This document shows, piece after piece, positions 1-5,764 of a DNA stretch of 5,764 bases. The stretch spans positions 1-5,764 of the forward strand of contig SCSO01000086.1 in the NCBI GenBank assembly GCA_004297865.1. Reading direction: 5' to 3'. The notes beneath the pieces were generated by a model, which made no database searches, was not told the origin of the DNA, and saw nothing but the letters and a program-made list of their open reading frames with translations. The position numbers were made by a program, and so were the translations under genes. Position 1 is the first letter of the stretch. Every line of letters begins with the position of its first letter. The DNA is from Legionella sp. GTDB lineage: Bacteria > Pseudomonadota > Gammaproteobacteria > Legionellales > Legionellaceae.

Positions 1-464
1 GTGAAACTGATATTTTAGTCGTTGGTGGTGGCGGCAAAGCACCGAGTCTGCATGACGAGCCGGAAGTTTTAGAATGGTTAAACGCGATTCATAAAACCAC
101 ACAATGGACTACTTCCGTGTGTACAGGCAGTTTGATTTTAGGTGCTGCAGGTATTTTACAAGGGAAGAAAGCGACTACGCATTGGGCAGTTTTAGATCGT
201 CTCGCACATTGGGGCGCAACCCCTGTTTCGCAACGGGTGGTTGAAGATGGCAAAATTATGACAGCAGCTGGCGTTTCAGCGGGCCTTGATATGGGCTTAA
301 CCTTGGCTGCAAAAGTAGCGGGGCAGGAGGTTGCAAAGACGCTGCAGTTGATTATTGAATATGATCCCCATCCACCTTTTGATATGGGTTCTGTGGAGAA
401 AGTAAGTCCGGAGTTTCGTGACAATTTGCGGGCGAAATTATTGAATAGATTTGAGAAGGTTTAG
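1..464 (+). CDS. DJ-1/PfpI family protein, isonitrile hydratase-like (5' end missing)
   Basis: The open frame enters at base 3 with no start in the window and stops at TAG 462-464, leaving 153 visible residues. A family member of this type is about 200-230 residues, so roughly 55-75 N-terminal residues lie outside. The frame opens on a beta strand followed by a glycine-rich turn (DILVVGGGG). The nucleophile elbow SVCTGS follows at visible residues 38-43, with Cys40 (bases 120-122) the expected catalytic cysteine and Thr41 next to it, as in Pseudomonas isonitrile hydratase. Downstream are ATTHW (57-61), the RVVEDGKIMTAAGVSAGLD stretch (78-96) and the late DPHPPFDMGS (121-130), all typical of that branch. 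Isonitrile hydratases convert isonitriles to N-substituted formamides, but the wider family includes many proteins of other or unknown function, so the substrate is an inference. The protein is cytosolic, and its last 20 residues are a charged helix. Family call sure, substrate not. Confidence 0.88.
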   Translation, partial: ETDILVVGGGGKAPSLHDEPEVLEWLNAIHKTTQWTTSVCTGSLILGAAGILQGKKATTHWAVLDRLAHWGATPVSQRVVEDGKIMTAAGVSAGLDMGLTLAAKVAGQEVAKTLQLIIEYDPHPPFDMGSVEKVSPEFRDNLRAKLLNRFEKV

Positions 465-523
465 AGCATGTTCACGAATACCCGCCTTCACCCTTCAAGA
501 GCTAACAGAATTTAACAATTTTC

Positions 524-540
524 TGCTATAATTTATACAA
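524..540 (+). promoter_or_regulatory. Extended -10 promoter for the orphan gene at 574
   Basis: TGC directly precedes a perfect TATAAT (527-532), giving a textbook extended -10 element (TGnTATAAT). The best -35 candidate, CTAACA at 502-507, has a 19-base spacer, so the extended -10 probably carries most of the recognition. Transcription would begin near 538-540, leaving a leader of about 35 nt that contains the AAGGA ribosome binding site (564-568). This suggests that the gene at 574 is transcribed separately from the DJ-1-family gene. Confidence 0.6.
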
Positions 541-573
541 ATTGTCTATTTTTCCTAAATACTAAGGAAAATC

Positions 574-1611
574 ATGCTCTTATTTCTTGAAGGCCGTATC
601 GATCGTAGAGTATTTGAAAAGTTCTGCGAGAATGAAAATCTCGATCCAAAAACAGTTATTTTTCTTTTTCCGGGAAATGATGGACATCATAGATTGGGAA
701 CCGACCTCTTCACCATTAAATCAGGAGCGGGTCTCGCGCACGCATCTTATGAAATTGGCTCAGCACACTATCCAACCTTAAGTTTACCTACGACAAGCAT
801 GGAAGAATGGAAAACAACCCCCTGGCAACAAGAAATCGTACAATCTGCTTTAGAAGATTTATATCGCACTTTGGGTGCGGGGTACCATCATATATTACCT
901 GTACGTGCACATAAGAATAGCGTTTATTTTGATGAAGGTTTTGCGGAAGACCCACAATTAGAACCTAACTTTTTTGGCGGCGTACAAAAAAGCGCTAATC
1001 AACCATTAGCTCAACATTATATTAAAGAAATAAATGCTTTCAAACGAATTGCGCAACTACGAACTGATGAAGCAAGAAAAGCAGCCATCACTAATCCTGC
1101 TTTTCTCACAGCGTATGAAGAAGGAATGCAAGCTAAAGCAATGAATAAAATTCCTGAAGTATGTAAAGAAAAAAGTAGCCTTAAGGAAAGCGCTTCACAG
1201 CCTAAAGCGACAGTTAAGGAGAATAATCCCAAGCCGAAAGAATTTGGATTAGAGGAGTTAAAACCTTATTACCAATATGCTAGTTTGAATTCAAGTCGCT
1301 TTCATTTTTTTAAAGCCCTCACAAAACCTAAGGCGAATGAACCTGTCAATGCATTACAAGGTGATGCTCTAAAAACCAGTATTCTTTTGAATTTCGGGGC
1401 TAAAATTAAAAATTGTAAGACACCAGACGAACTCGATTTAGCTGCCAAAGAAATTTTTGCTAGTGAGAATTATAAAATCCTGAAACAAAGCCAAGGATTT
1501 TTGACTTGGCTTTTTGGTTGGAAAACCAGTTCGTTGATAGCACTGGAACAGATTATTGCTGATCAACAAAGTAAGGTCTCTTTGGATATTTCAGCGAATA
1601 CAACAAAATAA
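574..1611 (+). CDS. Orphan two-domain protein, Legionella-type hypothetical (candidate effector)
   Basis: I do not recognise a named function for this 345-residue protein. ATG 574 is favoured by AAGGA at 564-568, five bases upstream, and by the promoter before it. There is no signal peptide or clear membrane helix. Residues 1-185 look like one alpha/beta domain: a strand VIFLFPGNDGHHR (28-40), YPTLSLPT (66-73), a long helix (84-100) ending in GAGYHHILPVR (101-111), then EPNFFGGVQKSANQPLAQHY (130-149). Residues 190-225 are a Lys/Ser/Pro-rich linker. Residues 226-332 form a mostly helical second domain with SSRFHFF (240-246) and a final GFLTWLFGWKTSS (308-320). From memory this end resembles a C-terminal domain that recurs in Legionella hypothetical proteins. 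Its size, modular layout, charged linker and polar tail suit a Dot/Icm substrate, but no secretion signal is proven. A macrodomain-like fold for the N-terminal half is possible but weakly supported. Confidence 0.8.
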   Translation: MLLFLEGRIDRRVFEKFCENENLDPKTVIFLFPGNDGHHRLGTDLFTIKSGAGLAHASYEIGSAHYPTLSLPTTSMEEWKTTPWQQEIVQSALEDLYRTLGAGYHHILPVRAHKNSVYFDEGFAEDPQLEPNFFGGVQKSANQPLAQHYIKEINAFKRIAQLRTDEARKAAITNPAFLTAYEEGMQAKAMNKIPEVCKEKSSLKESASQPKATVKENNPKPKEFGLEELKPYYQYASLNSSRFHFFKALTKPKANEPVNALQGDALKTSILLNFGAKIKNCKTPDELDLAAKEIFASENYKILKQSQGFLTWLFGWKTSSLIALEQIIADQQSKVSLDISANTTK

Positions 1612-1623
1612 ATAGCATACTAG

Positions 1624-1650
1624 TTTAAAATTATTTAAAATGCGCATTTT
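1624..1650 (+). promoter_or_regulatory. Direct repeat and 14-bp palindrome upstream of the deaminase gene
   Basis: TTTAAAAT occurs twice ten bases apart (1624-1631 and 1634-1641). Each copy contains TAAAAT, a 5/6 match to a -10 element, though neither has a good -35. The second copy runs into AAAATGCGCATTTT (1637-1650), a perfect 14-bp palindrome ending 20 bases before the deaminase start. A dyad overlapping a likely start of transcription is a plausible operator site. Because the palindrome has no loop, it would make a poor terminator. The site is seen directly; its role is inferred. Confidence 0.35.
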
Positions 1651-1670
1651 TTACAATAAGGAAGTAACGA

Positions 1671-3248
1671 ATGCCTGTACCACAGTTGTTTGCTGATACC
1701 ACTGATCCTTTAAAACAAAAAGTACAAAAAAAAATTGAGGCTTTATGGAGTAGTTCTTATAGTAGAACTGCCCATCATAGATTCCAAATACCTAACCTGA
1801 CTGAACAGCAACTTCGGGATTTAGCAACTCTCTGCACTAATGAACAATCTGTAGCAGAAGTTCATAAAGTCTTGCTGCATAAACTGCCTAAAACTGATAT
1901 CCATGTGCATGCGGAAGCTGGGTTTTTAATGGATATTGATTTAGCACGAGAATTGGCGCGCCGAAATGGATGTCGTTTTCCTGAAGAGTTAGTAGATAAA
2001 GCTAATAATCGTTGGTTGTATAGAGGAAAAGAAAATTTTGATATTTTTCTCCAAGATTTTCGTACTATCTCGGAATTAATTCATACGCCAAAAGATATAG
2101 AAGATCTCATGTATGCCTTTTATAAATATTGCTATGAGCATAATGTGATTTTCGCTTTGCCTGGAATTTCCTGGGTTCAATGTCAAGATAAAATGGACTT
2201 TGTTGAATTTAATAACGCTTACAATGCTGGACTTGCACGCGGTATTAAGGAATTTGGTCAAACCACGATTTGCAGGTTACGTTATTATCAAGAACGTCAT
2301 GTCGATACCCAACTCTTTGAGAAAATCCGTAGTTTATTACAAGCTCATCCCAATCCTATGATTATGACTATTGGTTTGGCTGGTGGTGAAAATGGCTTCC
2401 CCTTTAGTATGTTTAAAAAGTACTATGTGGATGATAGAGCTAATAGACAAGTACCGAACAATCAGTGGTATTTCTTGACTGCACATATGGAAGAGTATTC
2501 CACACCACCACAAATCGTAGCAGCAGCAGAAGTCTTAGATTGGATGGCGCATGGTCGTCATATTGCAGATGATGAAAAGTGTTTGGAAGAGATGGCGCGT
2601 ATAGGTCAGTTATTTGAATCATGTCCTTTAAGTGATCAGGCTTGTTGTCCGGATCAAGTTCCTTCAGTAGATAAACACTGGCAATTACGCAAATTATTGG
2701 ATCGAGGTTTGGTTTCTTTAAATTCCGATGATCAAGGATTTTTTGGTGGGGTGGCTGAAGTATATGCTGAAGTTTTCAAGAAATTGCCTGCCAGTTTTGT
2801 AGAATTATTAAATTGCACCTTAAATGGTGTTTCGCATGCTTCTCAACGTTCGTTGTTGGATATGAAACAATATCAACCAGAGCAATTTGCAAAATACATG
2901 GATATAGTGACTTTGGGTTTGTTAAAAATCGAATTCTTCTGTCAATATGCAGCACTTTTACCGCATTTAGTAAAATTGGCTGATCTACAATTGCAAAAAG
3001 ATTTGTTTACTATTGATCTAAAAACATCTGTCGCTAATTTAAATGGTTTGTTAGCACGCATTCCTGCTGAGCAACAAGAATTAGTGGAATCACTGCGAAT
3101 CTTAGCTGCACTTCAGGAAGCCAATGTGAATTTGACTGCAAAAGTGACGCAAAGAACTTTGCAAGGTATTGAACAATTTACTACAAACACGCAAAAGTTT
3201 GATTACCAACCAGATCAAAAATACTCATCCTTAATGGGATTTCAATAA
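1671..3248 (+). CDS. Adenosine deaminase-like metal-dependent hydrolase with N- and C-terminal extensions
   Basis: This is a TIM-barrel amidohydrolase of the adenosine/AMP deaminase family, expected to bind zinc and hydrolytically deaminate adenosine or a related purine. The motifs appear in family order. DIHVH gives metal ligands His78 and His80; GLAGGE lies at 235-240. TAHMEE gives metal ligand His272 and catalytic Glu275, where the family has HAGE. MAHGRHIADD has His294, matching GHG. ESCPLS (316-321) matches E-CPTS, and LNSDDQ supplies Asp353 and Asp354. All metal and catalytic positions are therefore kept, though surrounding residues diverge. At 525 residues it is well above the usual bacterial 330-350, with about 70 extra residues before the first histidine and about 150 helical residues after the DD motif. 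This is nearer in length to the eukaryotic ADGF/ADA2 type, but it has no signal peptide. AAGGA (1658-1662) supports the start. It probably forms an operon with the gene 24 nt downstream. Substrate uncertain. Confidence 0.85.
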   Translation: MPVPQLFADTTDPLKQKVQKKIEALWSSSYSRTAHHRFQIPNLTEQQLRDLATLCTNEQSVAEVHKVLLHKLPKTDIHVHAEAGFLMDIDLARELARRNGCRFPEELVDKANNRWLYRGKENFDIFLQDFRTISELIHTPKDIEDLMYAFYKYCYEHNVIFALPGISWVQCQDKMDFVEFNNAYNAGLARGIKEFGQTTICRLRYYQERHVDTQLFEKIRSLLQAHPNPMIMTIGLAGGENGFPFSMFKKYYVDDRANRQVPNNQWYFLTAHMEEYSTPPQIVAAAEVLDWMAHGRHIADDEKCLEEMARIGQLFESCPLSDQACCPDQVPSVDKHWQLRKLLDRGLVSLNSDDQGFFGGVAEVYAEVFKKLPASFVELLNCTLNGVSHASQRSLLDMKQYQPEQFAKYMDIVTLGLLKIEFFCQYAALLPHLVKLADLQLQKDLFTIDLKTSVANLNGLLARIPAEQQELVESLRILAALQEANVNLTAKVTQRTLQGIEQFTTNTQKFDYQPDQKYSSLMGFQ

Positions 3249-3272
3249 TCAAAGTTATTCTTAGGATACCCT

Positions 3273-4700
3273 ATGAAACAATGGATGTTGGCTTTATACC
3301 TATTCGGTCAGGTCGTTTATGCGGCCTGTCCTATCTATTTTAATGACTCAAAATTAAATCAAACCTTGCATGATCCATTATTTAAAATCCTGCAAGACGC
3401 TAAAACTTGTCCTAGTTCAAGTTTGGACTTGCAAGCCATATTTCAAAGACAGGGCCTGCCTGAGCAAATCAATATGGTGGCTAATCGGGGTCGGCATAAT
3501 CCTGTTTTAGGAAGTTTTAGTTTTTTTGAAGCGATTGCGCAGGGCGAATTATTTATTGGCTATTTTACTAAGGCCCAAGAGGGCTATGTGGTTTTGGATA
3601 ATAATCCAGAGACAAAAAAATTATTGCTTGAGGCTATTGCTTGGGATAAAGAAAAAAAATTATTTAATTTTTATGAGCTAATTGGTTTAGATGAACAACG
3701 TAGTCGTTGGTTTTATCGTGGTGACTCTTTAGATGCTGCTTTGGACAATCGTCATCTTTATTTGGGTAAACTGGAGGAGCCGAATCATTTTGGACGACGT
3801 ATGCGTTGTTCTGCATGTCATAATTCTGGTGGGCCGATTCTGAAGGAATTATCGTCACCTCATAATGATTGGTGGCAGAAAAAACGGCAATTAATTTTGC
3901 AGCCTAACCATCCTGATACTCAAGTCATGCATCTCCTAGAAAGACTAAGTGATGTTGCTGATTTTGCTAAAGTGGTGCGTCAGGGAATGGCTAAGTTAGA
4001 TTTTTCTACACAACTTAGTTTGCAAGAGCAATTACGGCCTTTATTTTGTACTACGGAAATTAATATAGAATCGAGTGAAGAAGTGGATAGGGTGCAAATT
4101 CCTTCTGCTTTTTGGATTAATCCTTTTTTAGGTAAGCTTGATTTGTCCATATCGCTTGCTCATTATCAAAAAGCATTGGAAGACTTTGATCTTATCTTTC
4201 CCGAAACTCAATTAAGAGATGCGGATCATCCTTGGTTAACCCCTGTTAAAGGGGCTAATGATTTGGCAGCTATTCAGCAATTGCTTGAAAGGGGAGTGAT
4301 TAGTTCCTATTTTATGGAAGCGGTATTGATGGTGGATTTTAAAGAGCCTTTATTTTCCAAAGTACGTTGCGATTTGTTGGCTTTGCTTCCGCAAAAAGTG
4401 GATGGATCATGGCAAAAAATATTTATTCAGAATTTACGGCAGAGTACTCAGCAAGAGGCTCGAGAACTTGCTATGGCTTTGGTTGAAGATAGGCGTGAGG
4501 TATTTAAACTGTTAAGAGACAATTATTTTGCGGCTTTATCTTTGCAATTTCTAAGTCCTTTGGGGGTGAATCAAGGTGTTCAGCGTTTGATTGCAATGCG
4601 TCAGGCAGTGTTTGCTAGTGAAATATCGCAGAATCCTAAGGGGCAAATTTTGGAGCCTGGATTTAGGGTGATATTTCCGGAACCAAGAGCGGATGGGTAA
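3273..4700 (+). CDS. Exported protein with single c-type haem motif (CSACH), function unknown
   Basis: The 475-residue product starts at ATG 3273, six bases after AGGA (3263-3266). It opens with a short signal peptide: Lys2, a hydrophobic core to Val15, and VYA-A as the likely cleavage site after residue 17. The next residue but one is Cys19. A lipoprotein reading (YAAC) is possible, but Tyr at -3 is unusual and Cys19 may pair with Cys47. The central motif CSACH (179-183) is a CXXCH haem c attachment site, with Cys179, Cys182 and His183. It is followed by NSGGPILKEL and PHNDWW (196-201). Only one such motif is present, and the rest is not recognisable as a classical small cytochrome c. Met219, Met239, Met348 and Met353 are possible distal ligands. 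The protein would be periplasmic or membrane-anchored and need the Ccm maturation system. It follows the deaminase-like gene closely and precedes a strong hairpin. I do not recognise its function; a redox or haem-sensing role is inference. Confidence 0.8.
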   Translation: MKQWMLALYLFGQVVYAACPIYFNDSKLNQTLHDPLFKILQDAKTCPSSSLDLQAIFQRQGLPEQINMVANRGRHNPVLGSFSFFEAIAQGELFIGYFTKAQEGYVVLDNNPETKKLLLEAIAWDKEKKLFNFYELIGLDEQRSRWFYRGDSLDAALDNRHLYLGKLEEPNHFGRRMRCSACHNSGGPILKELSSPHNDWWQKKRQLILQPNHPDTQVMHLLERLSDVADFAKVVRQGMAKLDFSTQLSLQEQLRPLFCTTEINIESSEEVDRVQIPSAFWINPFLGKLDLSISLAHYQKALEDFDLIFPETQLRDADHPWLTPVKGANDLAAIQQLLERGVISSYFMEAVLMVDFKEPLFSKVRCDLLALLPQKVDGSWQKIFIQNLRQSTQQEARELAMALVEDRREVFKLLRDNYFAALSLQFLSPLGVNQGVQRLIAMRQAVFASEISQNPKGQILEPGFRVIFPEPRADG

Positions 4701-4710
4701 CAATATCAAA

Positions 4711-4746
4711 GTAGCCTGTATTACGACTTCGTCTAATACAGGCTAC
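4711..4746. terminator. Hairpin between convergent genes, probable bidirectional terminator
   Basis: GTAGCCTGTATTA (4711-4723) is perfectly complementary to TAATACAGGCTAC (4734-4746), a 13-bp stem around a 10-base loop that itself contains GAC/GTC complementarity. It begins 10 bases after the stop of the haem-protein gene and ends 14 bases before the stop of the acetyltransferase gene. A is rich on the left flank (AAA 4708-4710), which gives a short U-run on the minus strand, whereas the plus strand lacks a good T-tract. It therefore suits the minus-strand gene better as an intrinsic terminator, and may act on both. Confidence 0.7.
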
Positions 4747-4760
4747 AAATCCCTGCAATG

Positions 4761-5231
4761 TTAAGCTAAATCAATTTCCATCACCGTAACCGGATGTATT
4801 TTAAATTGATCCTTAGCAATTTCTGTCCAACCTAAACGCTCATAATAATCCGGGATCGTGGGATCCAGTGCAAAAAGATGAAGTTTTTTAAAATCAAACT
4901 CTATGGCTTTTGCCTTGATTGCATCAATTAATTGTCTGCCGATCTTACGGTTTTGATACGCTGGATCCACTACGAGAGAACCTAACCAAGGGGTTAAATC
5001 TGGGCGTATACCATCATTATCCCTTAAACTACACATACCTACAGGCTTATCACCATCCAAAGCGACTATCGTTAAAGGCATGGCTTCGGTATTTAAATGG
5101 TTTTTATAGGTTTGCTGCACCCGCTCCATAGGGACATCTGGAATCCAAATGCTTCCTAAAACTTCCTGCCAAATCTCGGCTAAGCGAGGTATTGCATAGG
5201 GGTGGTTTTTTAATAAATCTATAGTTATCAT
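4761..5231 (-). CDS. GNAT family N-acetyltransferase
   Basis: The 156-residue, single-domain protein has the usual GNAT length and is expected to transfer an acetyl group from acetyl-CoA to an amine; the acceptor is unknown. Beta strand 4 and motif A are at residues 85-101 (SLVVDPAYQNRKIGRQL). The pyrophosphate-binding loop reads Q93-N-R-K96-I-G98, so Lys replaces the first glycine of the common Q/RxxGxG/A pattern. Motif B is present as DYYERLGW (128-135), and the chain ends in a HPVTVMEIDL strand. The stretch MCSLRDNDGIRPDLTPWLGSL (66-86) resembles acetyltransferases seen in Legionella and relatives. AGGA at 5240-5237 lies five bases before the ATG, which supports the start. The gene is convergent with the haem-protein gene and divergent from the small membrane-protein gene. 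It is cytosolic, with no sign of damage. Confidence 0.92.
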   Translation of the reverse strand: MITIDLLKNHPYAIPRLAEIWQEVLGSIWIPDVPMERVQQTYKNHLNTEAMPLTIVALDGDKPVGMCSLRDNDGIRPDLTPWLGSLVVDPAYQNRKIGRQLIDAIKAKAIEFDFKKLHLFALDPTIPDYYERLGWTEIAKDQFKIHPVTVMEIDLA

Positions 5232-5266
5232 CTTCGTCCTGTGAAGTTAATCATTAAAATGAGAAA

Positions 5267-5295
5267 ATCCTAAAGGGATTATTGGCTAAATGCAA
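5267..5295 (-). promoter_or_regulatory. Possible weak promoter of the acetyltransferase gene
   Basis: Read on the minus strand, TTGCAT (5295-5290) and TAGGAT (5272-5267) are separated by 17 bases and sit 36 bases before the acetyltransferase ATG. Both hexamers match the consensus only partly (3/6 and 4/6). The -10 falls inside a small dyad AATCC-5-GGATT (5266-5280) that could form an operator or nothing. No better promoter was found in the gap. Confidence 0.3.
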
Positions 5296-5321
5296 CTTTC
5301 TTTTTTAAATAAAAGCAGAGA

Positions 5322-5341
5322 GTTAAGGTTATCTTAAGATT
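5322..5341 (+). promoter_or_regulatory. PmrA-box-like direct repeat
   Basis: GTTAAGGTT (5322-5330) and CTTAAGATT (5333-5341) are two 9-base half-sites with an 11-base period. The Legionella/Coxiella PmrA operator, as I recall it, is cTTAATatT-N2-cTTAATatT. The match is 14 of 18 specified positions (6/9 and 8/9), with both TTAA cores and the exact spacing intact. The repeat ends 7 bases before a perfect TATAAT (5349-5354) and covers the place where a -35 would be. That place has no recognisable -35 hexamer, as expected for an activator-dependent promoter. It faces the small membrane-protein gene. Confidence 0.55.
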
Positions 5342-5348
5342 TAGGTTT

Positions 5349-5354
5349 TATAAT
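5349..5354 (+). promoter_or_regulatory. -10 element for the small membrane-protein gene
   Basis: This is a perfect TATAAT, 43 bases before the ATG at 5398. The hexamer 17 bases upstream (AGGTTA, 5326-5331) matches only 2/6 of a -35, so the promoter probably depends on a bound activator at the adjoining direct repeat. A second TATAAT at 5380-5385 lies too close to the ribosome binding site to serve the same start. Confidence 0.5.
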
Positions 5355-5397
5355 AGGGAAGATTTATCTCCCAAAGCTTTATAATAGAGGAATTTTG

Positions 5398-5739
5398 ATG
5401 TCAAACGTTACTAGATTGAATCGGTTATATGGTTCTTTTTTTAACAGCTGTAGTCAGTTTTCTATTGCGCCTTATAGCTTAGTTACGCAAGCAATCATCG
5501 GTGATAATCTTACTGATGCGCCTATTGAAAAGATTATCTTTACTGGAACTTTTTGCGCATTCTTCTCTCTAATAGTACCTATATTACCTGCATTAACTAT
5601 GTTAACTATAGAATTAGCTATTAATGCCGTAATTTTAGGGATTTTAGTTGGGTGTTTTGCTTATCCTATTGCCGCTGTGATGGATTTATTTGGTATAGAC
5701 GGTCCTGATTTAACAGAGTGTCTTTCTCCTGCACCATAA
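5398..5739 (+). CDS. Small two-helix membrane protein of unknown function (candidate PmrA-regulated effector)
   Basis: I do not recognise this 113-residue protein. The start is ATG 5398, seven bases after AGAGG (5386-5390); the TTG just before it is less likely. The first 43 residues are polar to mixed with no classical signal peptide. Residues about 46-66 (from IIFTGTFCAFF through PILPALTM) and about 70-93 (IELAINAVILGILVGCFAYP onward) form two hydrophobic segments joined by a very short turn, consistent with a helical hairpin. The C-terminus is short and acidic (DLFGIDGPDLTECLSPAP, 96-113). Legionella and Coxiella effectors quite often are small, orphan proteins with paired hydrophobic helices behind a PmrA box, so host-membrane insertion is a reasonable guess. 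An ordinary inner-membrane protein is the main alternative. Gene reality is supported by the promoter, ribosome binding site and intact frame. Confidence 0.75.
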   Translation: MSNVTRLNRLYGSFFNSCSQFSIAPYSLVTQAIIGDNLTDAPIEKIIFTGTFCAFFSLIVPILPALTMLTIELAINAVILGILVGCFAYPIAAVMDLFGIDGPDLTECLSPAP

Positions 5740-5764
5740 CAATATGAGCCGTAGTTATTGCTTA

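Noticed and set aside
89..424. Antisense reading frame of 111 codons opposite the DJ-1-family gene
   Set aside because: It mirrors a well-conserved coding frame, has no recognisable domain, and is best explained as a shadow.
502..517. CTAACA/TTAACA direct repeat upstream of 574 as a PmrA box
   Set aside because: The TAACA cores repeat with a period of 10, not 11, and the TTAA core is missing in the first copy. It does not fit the operator.
465..573. Terminator after the DJ-1-family gene
   Set aside because: No stem of useful length followed by a T-tract could be found in this gap.
1652..1657. TACAAT as the -10 of the deaminase gene
   Set aside because: It directly abuts the ribosome binding site. 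A transcript starting from it would begin at or after the Shine-Dalgarno, so it is unlikely to be used for this gene.
3273..3329. Lipoprotein signal (YAAC, Cys19) on the haem protein
   Set aside because: Tyr at -3 is unusual for a lipobox, and an ordinary VYA-A cleavage site sits next to it. Not excluded, but not called.
4919..5131. Plus-strand frame of 70 codons inside the acetyltransferase gene
   Set aside because: The minus-strand GNAT frame has clear family motifs over the same bases, and the plus frame has none.
5740..5764. Start of a further gene at the right edge
   Set aside because: Only 25 bases remain, with no ribosome binding site or supported start.

Overview
The window looks like chromosomal DNA of an AT-rich gammaproteobacterium, most likely of the Legionella/Coxiella group (Legionellales). 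This rests on protein style recognised from memory (the GNAT enzyme, the orphan two-domain protein and the CSACH protein resemble Legionella-type proteins), on the base composition, and on a good match to the PmrA operator known from Legionella and Coxiella. No database search was possible, so the taxonomic call is an inference.

Layout, left to right. (1) 1-464, +: the 3' part of a DJ-1/PfpI-family enzyme of isonitrile hydratase type, with its nucleophile elbow present. (2) 465-573: intergenic, with a perfect extended -10 promoter. (3) 574-1611, +: a 345-residue orphan cytosolic-type protein with two apparent domains and a charged linker, a candidate secreted effector. (4) 1612-1670: short intergenic with a direct repeat and a perfect 14-bp palindrome. 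(5) 1671-3248, +: a 525-residue adenosine-deaminase-like metallohydrolase with a complete active site but long N- and C-terminal additions. (6) 3273-4700, +: a 475-residue exported protein with one c-type haem motif (CSACH), 24 nt after the deaminase and probably co-transcribed with it. (7) 4711-4746: a strong hairpin between convergent genes. (8) 4761-5231, -: a GNAT acetyltransferase. (9) 5232-5397: a divergent promoter region with a PmrA-box-like direct repeat pointing right. (10) 5398-5739, +: a 113-residue two-helix membrane protein of unknown function.

The genes do not form one pathway. The deaminase and haem-protein pair is the only probable operon. The most interesting parts are the small membrane protein behind the PmrA-like box, which makes it a candidate Dot/Icm-regulon member, and the orphan protein at 574-1611. 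No RNA gene, insertion sequence, CRISPR array, attachment site or origin was seen. No gene-free stretch exceeds about 170 bases.
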